In this document: positions 31,690-40,895 of the stretch, piece after piece
Layout of the letters: each line of letters starts with the position of its first letter
How positions within the stretch are numbered: the first letter of the stretch is position 1
Assembly: GCF_023898315.1 (NCBI RefSeq)
Contig: NC_064623.1
Location: 16,195,140 to 16,259,139 of the forward strand
DNA length: 64,000 nucleotides
From: Schistocerca nitens
Lineage: Eukaryota > Arthropoda > Insecta > Orthoptera > Acrididae
Direction: 5' to 3'
The notes under the pieces: generated by a model
What the model saw: only the letters and a program-made list of their open reading frames with translations
What the model was told of the DNA's origin: nothing
The model's database searches: none
Program-made: the position numbers and the translations under genes

Positions 31690-33100
31690 GATCAGCTGCA
31701 TGTTGACTAAGGCCAATTTTGGCACGTTACGGTATCAGAAAGTCTAATTCCAAGATCTTGCAGTAACCATCACTTGCCCCAGATATGACTTCTATGCTTC
31801 GCTTTAAAGACTGCAGCCCGACCTCAAAATCTACCACTGCTGCACCCAAAGAGACCTCAACACTACATCTAACTCAATGTAAATTATAGCATGGAGGGTT
31901 TAATTACCTCTGGCACACAGGGTTCATACTTACAGCTGACACATGTGTCCCTGTGTCCAATAAAAACTTGTGCTTTCTACCTTTCACTATTCCCACTATA
32001 CTATATTCTGCCTATGCATCCATGTTATTTGCATGAAATTATATCAGGAATTCTGCATGGTGGACATGGGGTTTGCTTTTGCATTTAGCAACTGTTTACT
32101 TGTTCCCTGTTCCCCTCTACCATTTCTACAATCACGCTGGTGTTGTTCAGCCACACCACACCTACCATTATGATGTTAGCGGCATTGCCTTTGAACTTGT
32201 CTCACACTCCCACATTTATAACAGATCAGGTTAGTGAAAAATACTCCTCTCCTATGCCGCATTCCTGCCAATTTCTTCCAACTCATGGCTAATCTGACCA
32301 CAGAATGTAAATCTTTCGGGATGCCCTTTCCCACCCTTCTCGACATATCATGTGGCAAGGCCCTCATAAATGCGCTTACAGAAAAATCAAAGCCTCAAAT
32401 GTAAAGAGCTGTTTCTCCACTTCTGATCTATCCATACTTCTAACATGCTACAACTTCACACACAATGCTAGCGCACACTGAGTCCCTACCTACATCATCT
32501 AGTAGTTCCAAATTAGCTGCCCACATTCCGTTGGCGAACTCTTCTTCATCAGCACTAAAATTCTAAATTCACGGGCGCTACTTTTCCGTCCATTTCCTCT
32601 TTTCAACTTCATGGAGTATGTTTCTTTTTGCCTCATCACCCTCCCCTAATTCATAGATCAGTCATTCCCTTTCTGTCTGTAAAATACCCTGCCGACACAT
32701 TATTGTTCCTTGGCAGGCAACTAACTGCTCATGAAGAAACCGTGCAGTGTTTTGCTTCTTAAGCCTTTGTAGCAGGTCTTTTTCAGTTCAGCAAACGTCT
32801 GTGCACCTCGTACTCCCTCTGTATATCTGACACACGACTTGGCCAACCGTACCTTTGTCACCTATAATAACTGATCCTCCGACAACCCCCCACTAACATC
32901 TGCTAACTGCAGGATGATCCAAAAAAGACATTGCGTCGCCCGTTGACTTTCCAGAGAAGAGCGTGATTCAGCTGGCTCTGACAGGGTCTAATAAAGAAGT
33001 AGGCTGCTTGTCTAGTTCCAATGATTCATCCCTAAGCTTGTTATGCGAGTCGATTTATCTGCTCTCAATGGCGATATTAAGCAATGCTTGAACTGCATCC
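31690..33100 (-). pseudogene. gypsy-like gag-protease relic with zinc knuckle and DTG
   Basis: On minus, a decayed Gag (for example LKKQNTARFLHEQLVACQ across shifted frames near 32,700) leads to RALPHDMSRRVGKGIPKDLH. Then CYKCGSVRQVQRQC at about 32,225-32,180 follows, a zinc-knuckle-like motif in which the usual His is Gln. Downstream, KHKFLLDTGTHVSAVS at 31,970-31,925 carries the aspartic-protease DTG. LELDFLIP and RAKIGLSQHAADLRG follow, as in retropepsin C-termini. No RT is found after it. Multiple stops show it is inactive. The gag-protease order on one strand supports an LTR element. Confidence 0.65.
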
Positions 33101-34001
33101 CGACTGGGGACACCGTGTGTTTGAAACTCTTCTCAGTATGGAACACACACTACACTCACAATGGGCTGTATAACACGACACACACTTACATCTCACATAT
33201 TGCCGTCATCCATCTTGACCCTGTGCACTGGCTGGCCACATTCCCATACCAGTGACAGCTAATTCAGACTACTGGTACTGACTCCATACAAGGTGCAGGA
33301 TGCCCTGCTAAATTACAATGACCACATCTCACATCTCACATTCTCCCTTTCTATTAACACGGAATTGCGAAAGACCAGTCGGTTCCCCTGGTTGCACAAA
33401 CTTAATCCTGAAATCCCTGTGTATCACTGGCTCAGGATCCATGTCCTCTGCGGGTAAAACAACGAAAACAACCACAAAAATCAATAGTCTGCTCATTCAC
33501 CCCACTGGTTCATGAAACTGTGTGCTGTGGTTGCCAAGTCGTGCTGCACTTAGGTCGACTGTGCTGGGATCAGATGTCAGAAGAGGTCCGCTGATGTCAA
33601 AACACTTCTGACGTCACTCCATTGGCCACCCGAGATGAGTGGGACGGCTATGATGTACAGGTGGTAGAGTGGCGGGATGTGGATGCAGTGCTGCTGGCCG
33701 GGGTGGCTAGGAAAACTCCGCTGCAACATATAGTGTGTATTTTATTTGGTCTTGAGCTACACTGTTGATGTTCTGATGCGAAACCCACTGGACTGTCCCT
33801 CCGCAGGCTTTGAAGGTTCTCCAGCGGTCGGATGGGCGTTCCACGTTGCCGTCCTGCTCTGCATGCACTGTTTACCCCATACGGTAGCACAAGAGTGAGC
33901 TGTCACCATGCCGCAGCTGAGTGGTCAGTGCCAGTAACACCGAACGTCAACTGAACTGGCACGTAATAAATTCTTGTAAGCGTCTTGGCTGCAGACAAAT
34001 A
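33101..34001. other. unassigned sequence upstream of the gag-protease relic
   Basis: Could be the leader or LTR of the relic on minus, but I found no matching repeat. A cysteine/arginine-rich minus frame at 33648-33890 is not convincing as a gene. Confidence 0.3.
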
Positions 34002-34776
34002 TACACTGAAGAGCCAAAGAATCTGGTACACCTGCCTAATATCGTGTAGGGCCCCCGCGAGCACGCAGAAGTGCCGCAACACGACGTGGTATGGACTCGA
34101 CTAATGTCTGAAGTAGTGCTGGAGGGAACTGACACCGTGAATCCTGTAGGGCTGTCCGTAAATCCGTAAGAGTACGAGGGGTTGGAGATTTCTTCTGAAC
34201 AGCACGTTGCAAGGCATCCCAGATATGCTCAATAATGTTCGTGTCTGGGGAGTTTGGTGGCCAGCGGAAGTCTTTAAACTCAGAAGAGTGTTCCTGGAGC
34301 TACTCCGTAGCAATTCTGGACGTGTGGGGTGACGTATTGTCCTGTTAGAATTTGCCAAGTCCCTCAGAATGCACAATGGACATGAATGTATGCAGGTGAT
34401 CAGACAGGATACTTACGTACGTGTCACCTGTCAGAGTCGTATCTAGATGTATCAGGGGTCCCCATATCATTCCAACTGCACGCGCCGCACACCATTACAG
34501 AGCCTCCAGCAACCTGAACAGTGCCCTGCTGACATGGATTCATGAGGCTGTCTACATCCGCTCGATAGAATTTGAAACGAGCAGGTAACATGTTTCCAGT
34601 CGGTAAAAAAGATTTCGGGTTTGCAGCCGGTCGTCGTAAACTTCATTGCACGATATTTCGGCTGGACAACTGCCAGCCGTCCTCAGGTGAGCCGAACGAG
34701 CGATGACGAAGACGTTCTCCGCTGCGTCTTATCACCTATCCCAGACCATGAGTGTACTTAAAACCCTCGTACACAG

Positions 34777-35260
34777 GGCACACACAAGTCTGCAGTTGCG
34801 GAACATTGTATTTCTAACGGACATTCAATGTAGTACGACAAAAGGGTTCAAATGGCTCTGAGGACTATGGGACTTAACATCTGAGGTCATCAGTCCCCTA
34901 GAACTTAGAACTACTTAAACGTACCTAACCTAAGGACATCACACACATCCATGCCCGAGGCAGTACTCGAACCTGCGACCGTAGCGGTCGCGCGGTTCCA
35001 AACTGAGGCGCCTAGAACCACTCGGCCACACTGGTCGCCGGAGTACGACAAAACTTCGATTTTGGCCACTGCAAAAACTTTTTGGGACTCCATAATCAAA
35101 CAATGAGTTGAAATACGCATTGCGGGAAATCTAATGAACCGTGACAGTGGTTACCAATTGAATAACGCATGGAATCCCGTCATCTCCGAAATTTGCTCGA
35201 GACGAAGACGCCAGAAGCCTTCGATAGCTGCGGCCAGCGACAATGCGGACGGCAGCTGAG
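34777..35260 (+). pseudogene. PLE-2 GIY-YIG endonuclease C-terminal part
   Basis: The plus frame reads GTHKSAVAEHCISNGHSM, is interrupted by a SINE, then continues YDKTSILATAKTFWDSIIKE, VEIRIAGNLMNRDSGYQLNN and AWNPVISEI. Penelope proteins have, after the GIY-YIG core, KSAVAEH...GH...F..T..LA, an EAIEI-type helix and a NRD-G-(Y/F)-LS-WNP end. The GIY and YVG catalytic motifs and the whole RT are missing. A stop lies before VEIRIA. Confidence 0.7.
34832..35053 (-). mobile_element. SINE-A inside PLE-2
   Basis: Body 34844-35041 with 12-bp duplication 'agtacgacaaaa' at 34832-34843 and 35042-35053. Removing it restores the PLE reading frame text HSM...YDKTS. Confidence 0.92.
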
Positions 35261-35359
35261 TACTGCAGTCCCACCAGCGAGGGCGCTGCCGCTGGCCGGT
35301 GTGGCCCTCCTGTCTCTGCGACTGCAACGCATGCCCGGCAGTACTATCAGCGCAGTATA

Positions 35360-36777
35360 CAGGGTGAGTCACCTAACGTTACCGCTGGATATATTTCGTA
35401 AACCACATCAAATAGTGACGAACCGATTCCACAGACCGAACGTGAGGAGAGGGGCTAGTGTAATTGGTTAATACAAACCATACAAAAATGCACGGAAGTA
35501 TGTTTTTTAACACAAACCTACGTTTTTTTTAAATGGAACCACGTTAGTTTTGTTAGCACATCTGAACATATAAACAAATATGTAATCAGTGCCGTTTGTT
35601 GCATTGTAAAATGTTAATTACATCCGGAGATATTGTAACCTAAAGTTGACGCTTGAGTACCACTCCTCCGCTGTTCGATCGTGTGTATCGGAGAGCACCG
35701 AATTACGTAGGGATCCAAAGGGAACGGTGATGGACCTTAGGTACAGAAGAGACTGGAACAGCACATTAGGTCCACATGCTAACACCTTTTTATTGGTCTT
35801 TTTCACTGACGCACATGTACATTACCATGAGGGGTGAGGTACACGAACACACGTACACGTTGCTCGACAATGTTCCACTGGAAACGCGTCGACGTATGTG
35901 GTATCAGCATGATGGTGCACCTGCACATTTCGCAATTAACACTAGGCTGACCCTTGACAGGATGTTCGACGGGCGTTTCATAGGACGTGGAGGACGCATA
36001 AATTGGCCAGCCCGTTCTCCTGATCGTACACCTCTGGACTTCTTTCTGTGGGGTACGTTAAAGGAGAATGTGTACCGTGATGTGCCTACAACCCCAGAGG
36101 ATATGACACAACGTATTGTGGCAGCCTGCGGCGACATTACACCAGATGTACTGCGGCGTGTACGACATTCATTACGCCAGAGATTGCAACTGTGTGCAGC
36201 AAATGATGGCCACCACATTGAACATCTATTGGCCTGACATGTCGGGACACACTCTATTCCACTCCGTAATTGAAAACGGAAACCACGTGTGTACGCGTAC
36301 CTCACCCCTCATGGTAATGTACATGTGCGTCATGAAAAAGACCAATAAAAAGGTGTTAGCATGTGGACGTAATGTTCTGTTCCAGTCTCTTCTGTACCTA
36401 AGGTCCATCACCGTTCCCTTTGGATCCCTTCGTAATTCGGTGCTCTCCGATACACACGATCGAACAGCGGAGGAGTGGTACTCAAGCGTCAACTTTAGGT
36501 TACAATATCTCCGGATGTAATTAACATTTTACAATGCAACAAACGGCACTGATTACGTATTTGTTTATATGTTCAGATGTGCTAACAAAACTAACGTGGT
36601 TCCATTTAAAAAAACGTAGGTTTGTGTTAAAAAACATACTTCCGTGCATTTTTTTATGGTTTGTATTAACCAATTACACTAGCCCCTCTCCTCACGTTCG
36701 GTCTGTGGAATCGATTCGTCAGTATTTGATGTGGTTTACGAAATATATCCAGCGGTAATGTTAGGTGACTCACCCTG
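35360..36777 (+). mobile_element. DD41D mariner, copy 3, internally deleted, inside PLE-2
   Basis: Ends 'cagggtgagtcacctaacgt' and '...gttaggtgactcaccctg', with TA at 35358-35359 and 36778-36779. The terminal inverted repeats extend about 475-500 bp (35360-35855 against 36285-36777). Between them only the last 125 codons of transposase remain. The family is the same as copy 2 at 19,472. Confidence 0.93.
35860..36237 (+). pseudogene. DD41D transposase, C-terminal third only
   Basis: Open from LLDNVPLETRRRMWYQHDGA to the stop at 36237. It includes the second Asp (HDGAPAHFA) and third Asp (SPDRTPLDFFLWG), 41 residues apart, and the C-terminus NDGHHIEHLLA. It is fused at its start to inverted-repeat sequence, giving an open frame from 35776. 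HTH and first Asp are deleted, so it cannot act alone. Confidence 0.85.
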
Positions 36778-37267
36778 TATAAGACGGAGCGGAGAACGTC
36801 TTCGTCAGCGCTCGTTCGGCTCACCTGAGGATGGCTGGCGTTGTCCAGCCGAAATATCGTGCAATGAAGTTTCCGACGACCGGCTGCAAACCCGAAATCT
36901 TTCTGACCCGTTGATTCGCCGGGAAAATTTCAGACTTGACATGTTTCCAGTCATCAACAGTCCAGTATCGGTGTTGGCGGGCCCAGGCGAGGCGTAAAGC
37001 TTTGTGCCGTGCAGTCATCAAGGGTACACGAGTGGGCCTTCGGCTCCGAAAGCCCATATCGATGATGTTTCGTTGAATGGTTCGCACGCTGACACTTGTT
37101 GATGGCTGAGGATTGAAATGTTCAGCAATTTGCGGAAAGGCTGAACTTTTGTCACGTTGTACGATTTTCTTCAGTCATGACACTCAGACAGATTCTACAA
37201 GTCCTTGACAGGATTCGAGAAGTACGTCGTCCAGTTTTTGCAGGATCATTCTCGGAGATTTGCTGTT

Positions 37268-37472
37268 TTGCCGGATTCAATGTTCAAATTTTCAAATGTG
37301 TGTGAATTCCAAAGGGACCAAACTGCTGAGGTCATCGGTCCATGGATTTACACACTCCTTAAACTGACTTATACTAAGAACAATACACACAATCATGCCA
37401 GATGGAGGGGCCACGCAATCCATGACACGGCGCCCTGGACCGCGCAGCCACTCCGCGCGGCTTGCAGGATTC
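37268..37472 (-). mobile_element. SINE-F (core related to SINE-A) in DD36E copy B
   Basis: Body about 37279-37461, with duplications 'ttgccggattc' and 'ttgcaggattc' (one mismatch). On plus it begins 'ttcaaatgtgtgtgaattcc'. Its central part 'aactgctgaggtcatcggtc' matches the SINE-A core 'catctgaggtcatcagtccc', but the head ('gccgcgcggagtggctgcgc' on minus) differs. Confidence 0.8.
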
Positions 37473-37602
37473 CTGATATTTACGATACACTCCTGAAATG
37501 ATTGAACGGAAAAATCCCCACTTCATCGGTACCTCTGACACGCTGTGTCCCAAGGCTCGTGCGCCGACTACGGCACCACGTTCAAACTCACTGAAATCTT
37601 GG

Positions 37603-37823
37603 TAACCTGCCATTTGTTCAAATGGCTCTGACCACAATGGGACTTAACATTCTGAGGTCATCAGTCCCATAGAACTTAGAACTACTCAAACCTAACTAAC
37701 CTAAGGGCATCACACACATCCATGCCCGAGGCAGTATTCGAACCTGCAACCGTAGCGGTCGCGCGGTTCCAGACTGTAGCGCCTAGAACCGCTCGGCCGC
37801 ACCGGCCGGCTAACCTGCGATTG
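37603..37823 (-). mobile_element. SINE-A at the start codon of DD36E copy B
   Basis: Body about 37616-37810. The duplications 'taacctgccatttg' and 'taacctgcgattg' are slightly diverged and include the transposase ATG on minus. Copy A at 28451-28465 shows the empty site 'taacctgccattg'. Confidence 0.88.
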
Positions 37824-37969
37824 TAGCAGCAGTAACCGATCTAACAACCGCGTCAGACCCTTGCTGTCTTATATAGGCGTTGTCGACCGCAGGGCCGTAT
37901 TCTGCCCGTTTACATATCTCTGTGTTTAAAAACGCATGCTTGTACCAGTTTCTTTGGCGCTTCAGTGTA

Positions 37970-38350
37970 TTTACTGTGACGGATTTTCATACGCCATCTT
38001 CACAATACTGCAGCAATAAAAGACAATACAAAAGTCACAAGTAAAACATACTAGGTTATACAATAAAGTCAAGTAGCAGCAAGAATGAAACTGAAGCTGA
38101 TAAGTAAGTAGTTACAAATTTGTCAAAAATTCTCACACCACCAAGCAATAGAAGTAAAATATAGACTTTTACGTGAGATGCAAACGCTAAGGGCAGTTTC
38201 AGAAGCCATTAACCGTGAGGTATCACGTGCCAAACTGCCGTTGGCAGCGACCTTGTGAGTGTCGTAAACTCAAGAAGGCGCCAGATGACGTTCATATCAA
38301 AGACCGAAAACATGACATATCGACACAGTTCAGTTCATAGTTGGTGAAAT
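37970..38350. other. unassigned sequence
   Basis: Nothing recognised between the two transposons. Confidence 0.35.
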
Positions 38351-38351
38351 A

Positions 38352-39753
38352 CACTACTGGCCATTAAAATTGCTGCACCAAGAAGAAATGCAGATGATAA
38401 ATGGGTATTCATTGGACAAATATATTATACTAGAACTGACATGTGATTACATTTTCACGCAGTTTGGGTGCATAGATCTTAAGAAATCAGTACCCAGAAC
38501 AACCACCTCTGACCGTAATAACGGCCTTGAAACGCCTGGACATTGAGCCAAACAGAGCTTTGATGGCGTGTATAGGTACAGCTGCCCGTGCAGCTTCAGC
38601 ACGATGCCACGGTTCATCGAGAGTAGTGACTGGCGTAGTGTGACGAGCCAGTTGCTCGGCCACCATTGACCAGACGTTTTCAATTGGTGAGAGATATGGA
38701 GAATGTTCTGGCCAAGCCAGCAGTCGAACATTTTCTGTATCCAGAAAGGCCCGTACAGGACCTGCAACATGCGGTCGTGCATTATCCTGCTGAAATGTAG
38801 GGTTTCGCAGGGATCGAATGAAGGGTAAAGCCACGGGCCTTAACACATCTGTAATGTAACGTCCACTGTTCAAAGTGCCGTCAATGCGAACAAAAAGTGA
38901 CCGACACGTGTAACCAATGGCACCCTATACCATCACGCCGGGTGATACGCCAGTATGGCGATGACGAATACACGATTCCAATGTGCTTTCACCGCAATGT
39001 CGCCAAACACGGATGCGACCATCATGATGCTGTAAACAGAACCTGGATTTATCCGAAAAAAATGACGTTTTGCCATTCGTGCACCCGGGTTCGTCGTCGA
39101 GTACACCATCGCATGCGCTCCTGTCTGTGATGCAGCGTCAAGGGTAACCGCAGCGACGGTCTCCGAGCTGATAGACCATGCTGCTGCAAACGTCGTCGAA
39201 CCGTTGGTGTAGATGCTTGTTGTCTTGGAAACGTCACCATCTGTTGACTCAGGGATCGAGACGTGGCTGCAAGATCCGTTACTGCCATGCGGATAAGATG
39301 CCTGTCATCTCGACTGCTAGTGATACCAGGCCGTTGGGATCCAGCGCGGCGTTCCGTATTACCCTCCTGAACCCACAGATACCATATTCTGCTAACAGTC
39401 ATTGTATCTCGACCAACGCGAGCAGCAATGTCGCGATACGATAAACCGCAATCGCGACAGGCTACAATCCGACCTTTATCAAAGTCGGAAACGTGATGGT
39501 ACGCATTTCTCCTCCTTACACGAGGACAACGTTTCACCAGGCAACGCCGGTCAGCTGCTGTTTGGGTATGAGAAATCGGTTGGAAACGTTCCTCATGTCA
39601 CCACATTGTAGGTGTCACCACCGACGCCAACCTTGTGTGTATGCTCTGAAAAGCTAATAATTGGCATATCACAGCATCTTCTTCCTGTCGGTTAAATTTC
39701 GCGTCTGTAACCAGTCATCTTCGTGGTGTAGCAATTTTAAAAGGCCGGTAGTG
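38352..39753 (-). mobile_element. Tc1-like transposon, DD34E, copy 2
   Basis: Same ends as copy 1: 'cactactggccattaaaatt' on the left and '...aaggccggtagtg' on the right. The left flank is TA (38350-38351); the right flank reads TG, a decayed TA. 1,402 bp, inverted relative to copy 1. Confidence 0.93.
38490..39537 (-). pseudogene. Tc1-like DD34E transposase, copy 2
   Basis: The N-terminal frame 39537-39049 holds CPRVRRRNAYHHVSDFDKGR and two HTHs (YRDIAARVGRDTMTVSRIW; TPTVRRRLQQHGLSARRP). An extra T near 39,060 shifts the frame exactly before the first catalytic Asp; the expected SDES has become DK-S by a second change. An in-frame stop follows PGVMV. The last part, 38873-38487, is open with FQQDNARPHV and SPYLSPIENVW. 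Clearly dead, and more decayed than copy 1. Confidence 0.9.
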
Positions 39754-39974
39754 TGAAATCGTAAGACTTCTTTTCAACATCACATAAACTTTTACAAATA
39801 GCATAACATAAACTAACGAGCCAGTACATTATCACCAAGGCCGACGGCGAGGTTTAACGCGTCCTGGTGACGTTGCGGGAGCGTGACGCAGTAAGTAAAG
39901 AACGTGAGCGGAAGAGAGGCGAATGGGCAGTCATTACAGCGAAAATGCGGGCCGCAAATGAGGAAATCCACCCA

Positions 39975-40627
39975 TATGAGCAATTTTGACAGAGGGCACA
40001 TTGTTATGCCACTGCGGCTGGAGACGAGAATCTCTGGAACGCCGAAGCTGGTCGCCTATTGGCGTATTAGTGTCGTGAGCAACTGCTGAAAGTGGTTGTA
40101 GGACGGTGAAATAACGACTAGTCCGTCTGGTATTGAACGACCACGTCTCACCACAAGACGCAGAGGTCGGAGGATACCCCACTGTGTAGTGAAGAGCAGG
40201 CAGCGACAAATGGCAGAGTTGACGACATAGCACACTGCAGGTGCAGGCACACGTGCTGCAGAGCACACCATTCAAAGCCCACTTTGGGCGTGGAGCTCCA
40301 CGTCACACGACCACTACGTGTTCTTGTCTTGAGCCTACGACATCGTCAGTTATGACTCCAGTGGGCACAGCACCACCGAGATTTCACCGTGGAGCAATAC
40401 AAACGTGTCGCCTGCCGAATGAATCGCATTTCTTGTTACACCAGGTCGATGGCTGGATCCTTACACCCTGCGTCATCCAGGCGAATGGCTCCAGAAACAG
40501 CAGACGCAGGTCGGTGAGGCCTGAATTACGCTACGGGCTCACCTTGAGTTGGGATACCGTGGGACCTGTGGTGGTAACCGGAGATATCATGAGAGCAGTG
40601 AACCATGTGAACGTCATTGCGGACTGA
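39975..40627 (+). pseudogene. Tc1-like transposase fragment of another family
   Basis: Near 39,980 plus reads MSNFDRGHIV, a Tc1-type HTH start. At 40,410-40,627 it reads NESHFLLHQVDGW, then DTVGPVVVTGDIMRAVNHVN and VIAD, matching the family pattern SDESHF-LLH-VDGR...GPVVVV...DYLNIIADQLHP. No inverted repeats were found. The DNA and Glu motifs are missing, so it is 3'-truncated. Confidence 0.6.
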
Positions 40628-40895
40628 ACCGTAAATTTACTTTCAATATCTTTTCTTAACGATTTTACCTTATCTACTAGCGATACATCAAGAGCATTAC
40701 CACATTTAATCCCACTAGGTGAGCGTGCAAGTAGTTGCCAGGAAGTAACTGATCGAAAACGAAATTAGTTTTAACAAATGTGAATTTTATTTCTAAAATC
40801 TTTTCAAAAACAGATTTAAAATTATAAGCAGAAAAGCACCCTCGAAATATCAAGTTACAAATTTATTTAGAGGCAGAAAGAACAATATTAACAGT

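Larger units (their letters stand above)
34588..36953 (+). mobile_element. Penelope-like element (PLE-2) inside the DD36E element
   Basis: The insert 34602-36939 is bounded by perfect 14-bp repeats 'acatgtttccagtc' (34588-34601, 36940-36953). Copy A reads through this site without the insert. Its ends are inverted copies of each other: 34611-34740 ('gatttcgggtttgcagccgg', 'cgatatttcggctgg', 'gaagacgttctccgc') against 36783-36905. A GIY-YIG C-terminal fragment lies next to the left arm. Opposed terminal pieces and severe 5' truncation are known for Penelope-type elements. Confidence 0.8.
34033..37619 (-). pseudogene. DD36E transposase, copy B, in four pieces
   Basis: From the ATG side: MAGYQDFSEFERGAVVGARA and EVPMKWGFFRSIISGVYRKY (37619-37475). 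SINE-F splits the next part. NIIDMGFRSRRPTRVPLMTA and LRLAWARQHRYWTVDDWKH (37075-36955) follow. The PLE then replaces the junction to the C-terminal half, which runs from about 34,590 to 34,033 in degraded frames (FEALPLATKLP-type text on plus is antisense). The SINE-A sits exactly at the start codon. Catalytic motifs after WSDESRF are too decayed to count. Confidence 0.75.
34004..37967 (-). mobile_element. DD36E transposon, copy B, host of a nested stack
   Basis: Ends 'cactgaagagccaaagaatc' and '...tttctttggcgcttcagtg', with TA at 34002-34003 and 37968-37969. Removing the PLE (with duplication), the SINE-F and the SINE-A leaves about 1.2 kb, the size of copy A. Its parts align in order with copy A across each gap. 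Confidence 0.93.
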
